Assembly: GCA_019187405.1 (NCBI GenBank)
Contig: JABAQZ010000006.1
Span: 277,547-341,546, forward strand
DNA length: 64,000 nucleotides
Direction of reading: 5' to 3'
Source: Ignavibacteria bacterium
GTDB lineage: Bacteria; Bacteroidota; Ignavibacteria; Tepidaquicellales; Tepidaquicellaceae
Positions within the stretch are counted from its first letter, which is position 1; the number at the start of each line of letters is the position of its first letter. The translations under genes and the position numbers were made by a program. The notes under the pieces are model-generated. The model searched no databases. It saw only the letters and a list, made by a program, of their open reading frames with translations, and was not told the origin of the DNA. Positions 17,339 through 26,608 of this stretch are shown piece by piece.

Positions 17339-17368
17339 AAAAAAGCCTGGTTAATTCAGGCTTTTTTA
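17339..17368. terminator. bidirectional terminator between rpsT and the START-like gene
   Basis: The stem AAAAGCCTG/CAGGCTTTT with a 7-base loop is flanked by A-runs on the left and T-runs on the right, so it can end transcription from both sides. It touches the stop codon of the convergent gene at 17366. Confidence 0.85.
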
Positions 17369-17830
17369 TTTCAGGAATGCAATTCCGTTTTCTATATACA
17401 CCTTAAGAGCATTAAGAAATTCCGTCCAACCACTGCAGTTTGCAAATGCACTTTTTATTCCGGCTTTATTCATCTCCCAACCAGTCTCTTTTATTTTAAC
17501 TTTGATTTTATCGTTTTTCTCTTCAAAAGAAAACTCAACACGAGTTCTGTAATCCACATTCATGGCATTCCATTCAAATATAATTTTTTTACCGGCAACT
17601 ATATGAATAACATTAATCAACGCTGCCTCCTCTCCCCAAATCCATAGAACTTCACCTTCTGTATCTAAATCCCTTCTTGCATCGGTAGTAAAATACTTCT
17701 TTACGTTTTCTGCTTTACAAACAGTATTCCAGATTGTATCAATGTCTGAATTTATCAGAACTCCTGTCGTAAAATGTATATCTCCCGGACAGGATTTTTC
17801 TTTCAACTCGCTGAATATATAATTTTTCAT
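17366..17830 (-). CDS. SRPBCC/AHSA1-like (START-fold) protein
   Basis: This 154-aa protein has the pattern of Aha1/START-like domains. An N-terminal strand leads to IDTIWNTVCKAENVKKYFTT. It continues with GEVLWIWGEEAALINVIHIV, then FEWNAMN...TRVEFSFEE, and a C-terminal helix GWTEFLNALKVYIENG. The fold has a hydrophobic ligand cavity; ligands are diverse and not predictable here. It lies 6 bp downstream of the ridA gene and is probably in its operon. Confidence 0.85.
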   Translation of the reverse strand: MKNYIFSELKEKSCPGDIHFTTGVLINSDIDTIWNTVCKAENVKKYFTTDARRDLDTEGEVLWIWGEEAALINVIHIVAGKKIIFEWNAMNVDYRTRVEFSFEEKNDKIKVKIKETGWEMNKAGIKSAFANCSGWTEFLNALKVYIENGIAFLK

Positions 17831-17836
17831 CCGGAA

Positions 17837-18211
17837 TTAATTATAAGCTATTACTTCGATTTCTACTTTTACATCTTTTGGAAGCCGAGATACCTCAACA
17901 GTGCTTCTTGCAGGCATGGATTTTCCAAAGTACTTATTGTAAACTTCATTCATTGAAGCAAAATCCTGCATATCTTTTAAGAAGACTGTAGTCTTAATTA
18001 CCTTCTCAAGTGATGATCCGTTGTCTTCTAAAATATTTTTAAGATTTTCAATAACTTTTTCGGTTTGTTTGAAAATGTCATCGGATACAATACTGCCGCT
18101 TGTATCAAGAGCTATTTGACCAGAAGTGAATATTAGTTTTTCAAAACCGACCGCTTGCGAATAAGGTCCTATTGGTTCGGGAGATTTTGCTGACTTTAAG
18201 AATTTCTTCAT
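17837..18211 (-). CDS. ridA: RidA family enamine/imine deaminase
   Basis: This 124-aa protein hydrolyses reactive 2-aminoacrylate-type enamines released by PLP enzymes. It shows the family signature GPYSQAV, SGQIALDTSG and the key arginine R102 in ARSTVEVSRLP, with the closing VEIEVIAY. Length matches the family. It follows parB by 18 bp on the same strand and precedes the START-like gene by 6 bp. Confidence 0.94.
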   Translation of the reverse strand: MKKFLKSAKSPEPIGPYSQAVGFEKLIFTSGQIALDTSGSIVSDDIFKQTEKVIENLKNILEDNGSSLEKVIKTTVFLKDMQDFASMNEVYNKYFGKSMPARSTVEVSRLPKDVKVEIEVIAYN

Positions 18212-18229
18212 TTAACTTTAATTAATCAT

Positions 18230-19120
18230 TTAAGAAGTGATTTTGTCTATAATTCTGTCCAGATCTTCATTGTTGTAATATTCAATAATGATTTCACCGG
18301 AAATTTTTGATTTTCTTTTCAAAGTTACTTTCGTTCCGAAAAAATTTCTCAGCTTATCTTCTATGATCTGATACTGACTATCATAAACTTCTCCGAGTAC
18401 TATTCTTTTCTTTCTAGTTTTTTTAACATTGGGCTTTGTTATCTGTTCGAGGTTTTTAACTGTAAGATTCTCGTTTAATATTCGCTTCCAAAGTATCAGC
18501 TGATCATCGAGATTATCTATCCTCAAAAGCATCCTTGCATGTGCTTCCGTAATATCATTTTTTCTTAAAGAAACTTTAATTTCAACCGGCAGCTTCTGAA
18601 GCCTGAGGTAATTTGCAACTGTACTTCTTTGCTTTGAAACTTTTTCTGCTATTTGTTCCTGCGTTAATTCAAAATCATCAGCAAGCTTCTGATAAGAATC
18701 AGATAATTCCATTGGATTCAGATCTTCCCGCTGTATATTTTCTATTAATGCCAGCTCAAGCATAGATTCAGAACTTTCTGCAGGCTTTTCATATAAATAT
18801 GCGGGGATTTTATCCAATCCTGCAATCTTTGAAGCACGCACCCTTCTTTCACCGGAAATTAAGACATACTGCCCATTAACTTCCTTAACTGTAACAGGCT
18901 GAATTACACCGTTAGTCCTTATTGATTCGGCAAGCTCTTTCATTTTTTCTTCATCAAAGTCTTCTCTTGGCTGAGACGGATTTACTTTTATTTTATCCAG
19001 TTCCAACTGAAAAAAAGATTTATTATCTGATGATATATTCTCAATACTGTTTATGTCAATATTCTTTTCATTGAATATCGCGGATAAACCTTTGCCCAGA
19101 ACATTTGATTTGTTTTCCAT
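18230..19120 (-). CDS. parB: chromosome partitioning protein ParB
   Basis: This 296-aa protein has a CTPase/N-engagement region (PSQPREDFDEEKMKELAESI, then ISGERRVRASKIAGL, with the GERR motif) and a helix-turn-helix LTQEQIAEKVSKQRSTVANYL that recognises parS. A C-terminal dimerisation segment follows (DRIIDKI). It is followed by ridA and preceded by parA after 8 bp. It loads around parS and works with ParA to segregate the origin region. No consensus parS was seen in this window. Confidence 0.96.
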   Translation of the reverse strand: MENKSNVLGKGLSAIFNEKNIDINSIENISSDNKSFFQLELDKIKVNPSQPREDFDEEKMKELAESIRTNGVIQPVTVKEVNGQYVLISGERRVRASKIAGLDKIPAYLYEKPAESSESMLELALIENIQREDLNPMELSDSYQKLADDFELTQEQIAEKVSKQRSTVANYLRLQKLPVEIKVSLRKNDITEAHARMLLRIDNLDDQLILWKRILNENLTVKNLEQITKPNVKKTRKKRIVLGEVYDSQYQIIEDKLRNFFGTKVTLKRKSKISGEIIIEYYNNEDLDRIIDKITS

Positions 19121-19128
19121 ATTAAAAC

Positions 19129-19959
19129 TTAATTTGCTTTTGTTTCATTTAATGACGGGACAGGATTTTCTTCGGGAATTATGACTCCGTTTCTCTCAAG
19201 AAATTCTTTTCCCAGCTTGATATAATTTTGCGCACCGGTTGAAGCCGGATCATAAATTATTATAGGTTTCCCGTAACTCGGAGCTTCGCCGATTTTTACA
19301 TTTCTGAAAATCTTTGTTGTAAATACTTTCTCTCCGAAAAATTTTCTGAGCTCAGACTCAATCTGATTTGAAAGTCTTAACCTCGAATCAAACATTGTCA
19401 GCAGATAACCTTCTATGTTAAGCATCGGATTGAATATGTTCTTCACATTTTTAATCGTATTTAAAAGCTGCGAAAGTCCTTCCAAAGCGTAATACTCGCA
19501 TTGAACGGGAATTAGCAGTGAATTCGCAGCCGTTAGAGCATTGACTGTTATCAAACCAAGAGAAGGAGGACAGTCAATAATTATATATTCATATTTGCTC
19601 GCACTGTTTGTCAAATAACTTAATATCTTCCTCTTTAATATGCTTTCACGGGATTGCAGCTCAACAAGTTCAACCTCAGCAGCTACAAGATTTATGTTTG
19701 AAGTAATTACATCAAGATTTTCTACCTGTGTTTTCTTAACGCAGTCAATGACTTCCCTGTCAGATATAAATATCTCATAAGTTGACTGCCCGTCAATTAC
19801 TGCCTCAAGTCCTATCCCTGATGTTGCATTTGCCTGTGGATCCGCATCTATTAATAAAACTTTTCTGCCAAAGGAAGCAATAGCCGTTGATAAATTAATG
19901 GCAGTAGTGGTTTTTCCAACTCCGCCTTTTTGATTTGATATTGAAATTATTTTAGTCAA
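19129..19959 (-). CDS. parA: chromosome partitioning ATPase ParA/Soj
   Basis: This 276-aa ATPase begins with the deviant Walker A box [15 protein letters not shown] and carries [14 protein letters not shown] (Walker B) and the DPQANATSG motif. It forms nucleoid-bound dimers that move ParB-parS complexes. It overlaps no gene, starts 10 bp after the UPF0173 stop, and is followed by parB after 8 bp, the normal parAB order. Chromosomal parAB usually sits near oriC, so this window may be origin-proximal (inference). Confidence 0.96.
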   Translation of the reverse strand: MTKIISISNQKGGVGKTTTAINLSTAIASFGRKVLLIDADPQANATSGIGLEAVIDGQSTYEIFISDREVIDCVKKTQVENLDVITSNINLVAAEVELVELQSRESILKRKILSYLTNSASKYEYIIIDCPPSLGLITVNALTAANSLLIPVQCEYYALEGLSQLLNTIKNVKNIFNPMLNIEGYLLTMFDSRLRLSNQIESELRKFFGEKVFTTKIFRNVKIGEAPSYGKPIIIYDPASTGAQNYIKLGKEFLERNGVIIPEENPVPSLNETKAN

Positions 19960-19969
19960 TAAATTACCG

Positions 19970-20647
19970 TTAAATTTCTATTGAATCCCCTGCTTTCATG
20001 ACATGACATTTTTTACCGACAGATTCAATCTTACGTTTAAATTCATCTGCATCAGCTTTAATTACATCGAAAGTATTGTAATGAATCGGAATTACGTTTG
20101 CTGCATTTAAAAATTCTGCCGCTTTTACTGCATCATCTACTCCCATCGTAAAGTTATCTCCAATTGGAAGCAATGCATAATCAATTTTACACATTTCTCC
20201 TATTAATTTCATATCGTAAAACAAAGCCGTGTCCCCGGCGTGAAAAATATTGCAGCTTCCAGTGCTGATTAACACACCCGCCGGATCTCCTGCGTAAGCG
20301 CCGTCTGGTGTCGAAGATGAATGATGCGCAAGGGTTAGCTTAACTTTGCCAAATGGAAAATTAAAAGATCCTCCCAAATTCATCGCATGTGTCGAAACAT
20401 CTCTTGCATCAAGATAATATGAAAGCTCAGCCGTCGCGATTACTTTGACATTATTTCTTTTTGCAATTTCAATTGTATTTCCATAATGATCAGCATGTCC
20501 GTGCGTCAAAATCAAAAAATCACATTCTGCTTCTTTCAGAGTAATATCACAAAGAGGATTTCCTTCTATAAAAGGATCAATGTAAACCGTGTGAATGGAT
20601 AATTTTAACTCCGTAAATGAATGCCCGTGATAAATTAATTTGCCCAT
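19970..20647 (-). CDS. metal-dependent hydrolase, UPF0173 family
   Basis: This 225-aa protein has the metallo-beta-lactamase fold with ligands THGHADH (H49, H51, D53, H54), [16 protein letters not shown] and IPIHYNTF. This set and length fit the UPF0173 (YtkL-like) family, whose substrate is unknown. It heads a unit with parA, parB and ridA downstream. The close spacing is consistent with co-transcription rather than shared function. Confidence 0.92.
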   Translation of the reverse strand: MGKLIYHGHSFTELKLSIHTVYIDPFIEGNPLCDITLKEAECDFLILTHGHADHYGNTIEIAKRNNVKVIATAELSYYLDARDVSTHAMNLGGSFNFPFGKVKLTLAHHSSSTPDGAYAGDPAGVLISTGSCNIFHAGDTALFYDMKLIGEMCKIDYALLPIGDNFTMGVDDAVKAAEFLNAANVIPIHYNTFDVIKADADEFKRKIESVGKKCHVMKAGDSIEI

Positions 20648-20766
20648 GTATATAACTTTTGTAAGTTGAAATTACCATATAAATGAAATTAATTCAATTT
20701 GAAATCCTTTCCCAGATTTAATCCGAATATTATAAAATATTATTAATCCGATTTTTACACAAATAA

Positions 20767-20796
20767 AAAAAGCCGGTTTATATACCGGCTTTTTGA
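20767..20796 (-). terminator. terminator downstream of the metalloprotease gene
   Basis: The stem AAAGCCGGT/ACCGGCTTT with a 6-base loop sits between an A-run and a T-run. On the minus strand it ends transcription of the gene at 20814-23135, before the next minus-strand gene begins. Confidence 0.87.
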
Positions 20797-20813
20797 TCTG
20801 CTAAATCAAGAAA

Positions 20814-23135
20814 TTATTTTACTACAAGCATTTTTCTTGTTTCTGAAAAACTCTTTGTTGAAGAGCTTGCTGTCAATTCGTAAAAATAAATTCCCGAAGC
20901 AAGCCCAGATGCATTAAACTCATAAGAATAATTTCCCGCTTCTTGTTTCCCTTCTAACAAAATTGCAACAATATTTCCAAGCACGTCATATACTCTAAGC
21001 TTCACATCCGAATTTAAAGGCAGTGAGAAATTGATATTTGTCGATGGATTAAATGGATTTGGATAATTCTGCGACAATGAATAATCAGACGGAACTCCAG
21101 TATTCAGATTCTGAACGTTTATTGTATTGGATAATGTAAAATTAACATTTGAAATATCAAAGAAAATGTTATCAGCTGCTTCAACCTTTATTCTTGCAGT
21201 TGTACTGTTGATAGCAGGAACTGTCACTGTTTGATTTCCGTCGTTTGGAGTATTTGATACCAGTGTCGTTGGATAAGTATATCCGCCGTCGGTGGAAAGC
21301 TTTATGTTTACATTCTGACAATTAACCGGAGCTGTATTGGTATTTGAAATATCCCAAGTTACCGTGTTTGGAATATTGCTGTTCCATGTAATTGCAGAAT
21401 CCGGAGAAGTAACCTTAAACGGACCGGCGGTATTTGTAACCGTAAATGCAATGTATTCAAAATTTACTCCCCCTGCACCAGGATTATTGTCTCTTACAGT
21501 TAATCTGAAACTGAGATTTCTCGAATAAGTCGGAAGAATTTCACCAAGTGACTGATTATTATTTACAATGTTTGATATTTTCGGGAAAATTCTTGTAGGA
21601 GTCGTATCCGGTTTGAATGACCTGAAAATTGGCGCATCTCCGGAAGGATTGTTTGGTGTTCCCGGAGGTCCTAAATCATACTCCTCCCAGCAATAAGTCA
21701 GGCTTGACGGATTTTCTATATCCGTTGCAGAACCTGTCAGACTAAACGGAGTTCTTATCGGAATTGCAAAACCACCTGAAGGAACTGTAACAGTCGGCGG
21801 TGTATTTCCGGTATTTGTAACAACAGGACAAGTGCTTCCACTTGCAAATTGAGTGTTGATAATAATTTCATTAAAACTTCCCGAATGAAAAAAAGGATCA
21901 CTAAAACTCTGAAGATTACATGAACCGCAAATTCCTGCATAACCCATTATCGTACTTGCGCTTCCGGGCTCAAATGCAGTTCCACCGTTTCTGTTTCCTC
22001 CACCACAGCCCGATACTTCGCAGTTAAATGTATGATTTGCACCGTACTGATGACCAACTTCATGCGCAACATAATCGATATAAAACGGATCTCCGATTGG
22101 TGAAGGAAGTCCGGTAACTCCCCAGGCCTTTTGACCGTTATTGCAAACTACTGCTAATCCGGCAATTCCGCCTCCTCCGGTACTGACAACATGACCAATA
22201 TCATAATTAGCGCTTCCAATCACATTATCAAGAGTTGCCTGATTTTGACTGAGCATTGCACCGCCATTCTCATTTGTGTATGGATCCGTACTTGGATTTG
22301 TATAAATTACAAGATCATTATTTGCAACAAGAGTCAGTCTTATGGCAAAATCTTTTTCATAAACCTGATTTACTCTGTTGAAGCAAGTTACAACAGCTGC
22401 TTGACCTGTAGGGACAGTTCCGCCGTGAAAAATTGTGTATTCGCCGGTTGCACCGCAGGCAAGCCGGTATGTTCTCAACTGAGGACCGCATACAAGTGAG
22501 CCTGAATTGTAATCGGAAAAATTTTTAATTTTTTCCGATACGGCATCTGTCATGCATTCAAACGGCTGTTGATTTTTATAATCTCTTTTAAAATAACTGA
22601 TATAAATTTCCTTTTCGGAACTACTGTATGGATCAATGAAAAATGAACCTTTTGGCGTTAAGATCATTGCGTGAAAACCTTTGATAGTAATATCGAGTTT
22701 CCCGGAAGCATAAGGATCATCAATACCTTTTACCGTGAAAGTTTTGAATTCAGGATATTTTGACTGAAGACCTGGCTCCATCATTGAATATTCATTTACC
22801 GAAAATTTTGAAAATCCTCCGTCAGGCATTGGTAATTCAATAATATATTCCGGATTTAAATTTGAATTCAGGTTTTCTTTTGGAGCATTAAAGAGAATTT
22901 TTTTCAATTCATTGATATCAGCTTTGACAGTTCTGTATCTTTCCGGAAAAATCTCTCTTTGTCCTCTGGCTATAAAACTTCCTTCGGCAATATCCGTCCA
23001 GACAACATTATTGCTGCCTGCTGAAACAATTGAGGGTTTAAAAATTTCGTTTTTATTTCCTCCCGAAAGAGAAACCATAAAAACAAAAACAGCAACTACA
23101 AAATGTGTAATTGCCATGAAGAGTAATTTTTTCAT
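20814..23135 (-). CDS. secreted reprolysin-like zinc metalloprotease with T9SS sorting domain
   Basis: This 773-aa exported protease has a signal peptide (residues 1-25), a propeptide-like region to about residue 200, and a metzincin-type zinc site HEVGHQYGANH near residue 360 (HExxHxxGxxH) followed by a methionine turn (TIMGYAGICG). Cys-rich and Ig-like regions follow, among them TVTVPSGGFAIPIRTPFSL. The last 80 residues begin QNYPNPFNPSTNINF and end with KMLVVK, the type A C-terminal domain of type IX secretion cargo. It should be exported across the outer membrane and degrade protein or peptide nutrients. It is monocistronic, with its own terminator. Confidence 0.94.
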   Translation of the reverse strand: MKKLLFMAITHFVVAVFVFMVSLSGGNKNEIFKPSIVSAGSNNVVWTDIAEGSFIARGQREIFPERYRTVKADINELKKILFNAPKENLNSNLNPEYIIELPMPDGGFSKFSVNEYSMMEPGLQSKYPEFKTFTVKGIDDPYASGKLDITIKGFHAMILTPKGSFFIDPYSSSEKEIYISYFKRDYKNQQPFECMTDAVSEKIKNFSDYNSGSLVCGPQLRTYRLACGATGEYTIFHGGTVPTGQAAVVTCFNRVNQVYEKDFAIRLTLVANNDLVIYTNPSTDPYTNENGGAMLSQNQATLDNVIGSANYDIGHVVSTGGGGIAGLAVVCNNGQKAWGVTGLPSPIGDPFYIDYVAHEVGHQYGANHTFNCEVSGCGGGNRNGGTAFEPGSASTIMGYAGICGSCNLQSFSDPFFHSGSFNEIIINTQFASGSTCPVVTNTGNTPPTVTVPSGGFAIPIRTPFSLTGSATDIENPSSLTYCWEEYDLGPPGTPNNPSGDAPIFRSFKPDTTPTRIFPKISNIVNNNQSLGEILPTYSRNLSFRLTVRDNNPGAGGVNFEYIAFTVTNTAGPFKVTSPDSAITWNSNIPNTVTWDISNTNTAPVNCQNVNIKLSTDGGYTYPTTLVSNTPNDGNQTVTVPAINSTTARIKVEAADNIFFDISNVNFTLSNTINVQNLNTGVPSDYSLSQNYPNPFNPSTNINFSLPLNSDVKLRVYDVLGNIVAILLEGKQEAGNYSYEFNASGLASGIYFYELTASSSTKSFSETRKMLVVK

Positions 23136-23428
23136 TTTAAATTATAAATTTATTTTTTTAAAAATCCTTTTCAAATTCTGCTAAAATAACCACTATGAAA
23201 TTGATTCTTCTTTTTATCAAATAATTCATTTATGCAAAATTCAATTTTAGGATTTTTGGAATATTTGATAGAAATAACTAAATGTATCATCAAAAAGGAA
23301 TTTATTAATGCGTGTAAAAATAATCAAAAAAAATAACTATGTAAATGTTCTATTGATTTTAAAAATCAATCAAATGAAGACAAATTTTATAGAATATTAA
23401 TAAACAATTTCTTAGTTTGTTTTCGTTT

Positions 23429-24148
23429 ATGCAAAACGTGAATAAACATGAAATTTTATTAACGAATAAAAATCCTGTAAGCGAAAATACAGTTTTATTC
23501 AGATTCAGCTGCAATGAAAATTATTCTTTCAAAGCCGGACAATATGCGTTTTTCACTATAGCCAACAAAGAATATAGTGATGAAAAGGGTAACACAAGAG
23601 CATTTTCATTTGCAAACTCTCCATTAAACAAAGGTACAATCGAAATTTGCGCTCGTGTAAATAAATCAAAATTTTCAGCTTTCCTTTATACAATGAATCC
23701 CGGAAGTATTTTGTATTTATCCGATGCAAAAGGCGATCTTCATAAATTTTTTGAATATTCAGATAAACTTGTCATTTTTTCTGGTGGATTGGGTATTACT
23801 CCGGTTAGAAGCTTTCTGCAGGATTATCATTTAATTAATTCACATAAAAGTGTTGTATTGTTTTATGCAAATAAGAATCCCTCCAAGGCGGCATTTTTGG
23901 ATGAATTATTGCATCTGAATAGACTGAATGTAAATTTAAACTTCATTCCGGTATTTGAATCACATTCTTCTGATAATCCGGATTTTGTCAAAGGAAAAAT
24001 TGAAGCTGAATTAATCAGTAAGCATGTCAGTGAACCTGAATTATATAATTTTTTAATTTTAGGACCTCCGGAAATGGTAAATAAAGTTGAATCGGACTTA
24101 AGAAATTCCGGAATACAGGAAAAAAATATTTATACTGAAAAATACTGA
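23429..24148 (+). CDS. ferredoxin reductase-like FAD/NAD(P) oxidoreductase
   Basis: From the ATG at 23429 (a TTG at 23417 is the upstream alternative) the product is about 239 aa. It has the FNR fold: FAD-binding RAFSFANSP (RxYS-type), the phosphate-binding FKAGQYAFFTI before it, and the pyridine-nucleotide motif VIFSGGLGITPVRSFL. The C-terminus has FLILGPPEMV. No ferredoxin or haem domain is attached. It transfers electrons between NAD(P)H and an unidentified carrier. It converges on the DUF192 gene with a 4-bp gap. Confidence 0.9.
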   Translation: MQNVNKHEILLTNKNPVSENTVLFRFSCNENYSFKAGQYAFFTIANKEYSDEKGNTRAFSFANSPLNKGTIEICARVNKSKFSAFLYTMNPGSILYLSDAKGDLHKFFEYSDKLVIFSGGLGITPVRSFLQDYHLINSHKSVVLFYANKNPSKAAFLDELLHLNRLNVNLNFIPVFESHSSDNPDFVKGKIEAELISKHVSEPELYNFLILGPPEMVNKVESDLRNSGIQEKNIYTEKY

Positions 24149-24152
24149 ATGC

Positions 24153-24740
24153 TTATTGAAGTTTATTAAACTCAATTATATCTCCTTCTTTAATTCCGTA
24201 TCTATCGGTAAACCCAGCTGAAACTTCCACCACAAATGTAGCGGGTTTACCCGACGGAAGTGAGTTTTCAGAAAACGGGGTTGTATTTTTATAAATTTTT
24301 ACGATTTCTTTTTTTGAGTCAACATAAATTATATCTAAAGACATTATGGTATTTTTCATCCAGAACGACTGAGGTTCTTCTCGCTGAAATATAAAAAGCA
24401 TTCCCTTCGAATCATCCATTGATTTTCTGTACATCAAACCCTGAGTTCTCTCATCGTCATTTTCTGCCAGCTCGATATCAATATGTTTTATATCGGCTTT
24501 TGTTCCGCCTTTTAAAAATTTAAGTTCGCCTTCTTTTTTAAATGGTGGTTCTTTTACATTTTTAATTCTTTCTCTGGGATCAATCAGCGCAGGTTTGTTT
24601 ACCTTTACTTCGTCTCCATCAAAAAAGTTTGAATAAATTACATAACCTGCGATTAATATCAGGACAGCAATAAAAATATATTTGGTGTACTTAACTGAAT
24701 CTAAAGACTCTTTTTTTACGTTCCTGTTTTCTCTATTCAA
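24153..24740 (-). CDS. DUF192 membrane-anchored protein
   Basis: This 195-aa protein has one N-terminal membrane helix (about residues 20-40) and a DUF192 domain from about residue 75: IELAENDDERTQGLMYRKSM, then GMLFIFQREEPQSFWMKNTI and SLDIIYVD. The domain is a small beta-barrel exposed to the periplasm; its biochemical role is unknown. It follows the aminotransferase by 5 bp on the minus strand. Confidence 0.92.
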   Translation of the reverse strand: MNRENRNVKKESLDSVKYTKYIFIAVLILIAGYVIYSNFFDGDEVKVNKPALIDPRERIKNVKEPPFKKEGELKFLKGGTKADIKHIDIELAENDDERTQGLMYRKSMDDSKGMLFIFQREEPQSFWMKNTIMSLDIIYVDSKKEIVKIYKNTTPFSENSLPSGKPATFVVEVSAGFTDRYGIKEGDIIEFNKLQ

Positions 24741-24745
24741 TTTAT

Positions 24746-25804
24746 TTATTTATAAAAATCTTTAATTGATTCTATTAAATAAGAATTTTGCTCCTTTGTT
24801 CCAAGGGTTATTCGTGCTTCAGTCTTAAAAGCTTCTTCGTCCAGAAATTTAATCAGCAGGTTTCTCTCTTTCAAAAACTTGTTTAGATCTTTTCTTATAT
24901 TAAGAGGCATGTCGACAAGAATAAAGTTTGAAAATGATTTGTAAGGTTTGAAACCTTCAAGAGCAGAAAACTCTTTGTAAAACATATCTTTGTCTTCCTG
25001 CATTTTCTTTGTTACCTTTTCATAATATTCAGAATCATCCAGCGCTATCAGCGCAAGTTTTTCCGAAATGAGATTATAACCGAGATACCGGGTTGTATAA
25101 TCCTTTAGCTCTTCGAGATTATTCCCTGCAAAGCTGAAACCAATCCTGCTTCCTGCCAGAGCATAATATTTTGAAAAAGTTCTGCAGATAATAAGATTGG
25201 GAAACTCATCAAGATAAGGTTTAACATAAGAATTGTCAGTCGAACCGAATCCCCAATAAGCTTCGTCAATCATAACTATTGCGCCTCTGCAGGCATCAAG
25301 AAATTTTCCAAGATCTTCTTTATTAATGCGGTTACCTGTCGGATTATTTGGCGAAGCGATTATAACAACCCTTGGTCTTTCCCTATCGTATATGCTTATC
25401 ATTTTATCCACATCATAAATAAATGAATCCACTCCTTCAAACTTTCCTTTTGTCATCGGATATTCGACATTAAATCCTCCTATTTCATAAGCAACTTTCT
25501 TGTAATACCACCAAGCTTCCTTAGGAATTAAAACTTTTTCGCCTCGTTGCACATATCTGTGGATCAGCTGTTTTAAGATATCTTCACTTCCATAAGAAAG
25601 GATTATCTGACTTTCCTTAATTCCAAAGTCATTTGCTATTCTTTCAGATAATCTGGATTTTACGCCTCTTGAAAAATCTCTCGAATACCATGAAAGGTCT
25701 TCAATACTGACATTTTTAAGAAACTCGTAACACTTAGGAGACGGTCCGTATTGTGATTCATTTCTGTCCAGATACTGAATCGTTTTAAATTTTTTCTCTG
25801 ACAT
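24746..25804 (-). CDS. class I/II PLP-dependent aminotransferase, HisC-like
   Basis: This 352-aa enzyme has the fold-type I aminotransferase pattern. It includes NESQYGPSP near the N-terminus, YGSEDILKQL for cofactor phosphate, and IIASPNNPTGNRI with the substrate-contact Asn. It also has VMIDEAYWGF with the PLP-nitrogen Asp, and the Schiff-base Lys212 in FSKYYALAGSRIGF. The closest family is histidinol-phosphate aminotransferase. There are no other his genes nearby, so histidine synthesis is possible but not shown. It is in a minus-strand run with the enoyl-CoA hydratase upstream (16 bp) and the DUF192 gene downstream (5 bp). Confidence 0.87.
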   Translation of the reverse strand: MSEKKFKTIQYLDRNESQYGPSPKCYEFLKNVSIEDLSWYSRDFSRGVKSRLSERIANDFGIKESQIILSYGSEDILKQLIHRYVQRGEKVLIPKEAWWYYKKVAYEIGGFNVEYPMTKGKFEGVDSFIYDVDKMISIYDRERPRVVIIASPNNPTGNRINKEDLGKFLDACRGAIVMIDEAYWGFGSTDNSYVKPYLDEFPNLIICRTFSKYYALAGSRIGFSFAGNNLEELKDYTTRYLGYNLISEKLALIALDDSEYYEKVTKKMQEDKDMFYKEFSALEGFKPYKSFSNFILVDMPLNIRKDLNKFLKERNLLIKFLDEEAFKTEARITLGTKEQNSYLIESIKDFYK

Positions 25805-25820
25805 TTTAATAATTTATTTA

Positions 25821-26597
25821 TTATTTATTTGTTTTAGATTTCGATAAAAAATTCATTATACCATGTTTGCATTCGTCAGTCATTCTTGTTATTGCATTCA
25901 GATCGACGGCATACTCAAGAGATCCATCAAAGCTCATTGAAGAAATATTTCTGAACATTTCTTTTGTAAGCCTGATCGAACTCCCCGGAAGTTTGCAGAT
26001 ATCATCACATAATTTTTTAACATATTTTTCCAGTTCCTGCTGAGGAACAACCTGATTTACTAATCCAATTCTGAAAGCTTCCTCACCGGTAATAAATTTT
26101 GAAGTAATAAGAAGTTCCTTTGCATGAGTCTCACTGACTTTTTTAAGGAGAAACACCATTACAATAGCAGGTATGAATCCAATTTTCACTTCAGTATAAC
26201 CGAACTGCGATTTATCGCTGCAGATTATCATGTCGCAAGCGCTTGCTATTCCGCAGCCTCCTGCCAGCGCAAATCCGTCAACCATTGCAATTACAGGTTT
26301 GGGACAATTGTATATTGCCAGCAGCATGTTTTTAAATTTTGATGAATCAATTTTATTTTCAATGATGTTATATTCCGAAATTTTTTGCAGATAATCCAGA
26401 TAAAGCCCGGAACAAAAATTTCCACCGGCGCCTGTTATGATAATACATTTAATATCTTTGTTTGTCTCAAATTCAGAAATTGCCTTTGTAATTTCGCCGA
26501 TCATTTCCTCGTCAAGAGAATTTCTTTTATCCGGTCTGTTTAATAAGATTTTCCCGGTTCCGTTTTCTCTTTCTATAATTATTTTTTTTGATTTCAT
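25821..26597 (-). CDS. enoyl-CoA hydratase/isomerase family protein
   Basis: This 258-aa crotonase-fold protein has the oxyanion-hole segments GAGGNFCSGLYLDYL and GFALAGGCGIASACDMIICS, followed by FGYTEVKIGFIPAIV with the catalytic-position glutamate. This suggests hydration of an enoyl-CoA, for example in fatty acid or leucine breakdown; the exact substrate is not determinable. It starts 11 bp after the ABC ATPase gene ends, and the aminotransferase follows. Confidence 0.9.
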   Translation of the reverse strand: MKSKKIIIERENGTGKILLNRPDKRNSLDEEMIGEITKAISEFETNKDIKCIIITGAGGNFCSGLYLDYLQKISEYNIIENKIDSSKFKNMLLAIYNCPKPVIAMVDGFALAGGCGIASACDMIICSDKSQFGYTEVKIGFIPAIVMVFLLKKVSETHAKELLITSKFITGEEAFRIGLVNQVVPQQELEKYVKKLCDDICKLPGSSIRLTKEMFRNISSMSFDGSLEYAVDLNAITRMTDECKHGIMNFLSKSKTNK

Positions 26598-26608
26598 TTT
26601 AAATGAAT

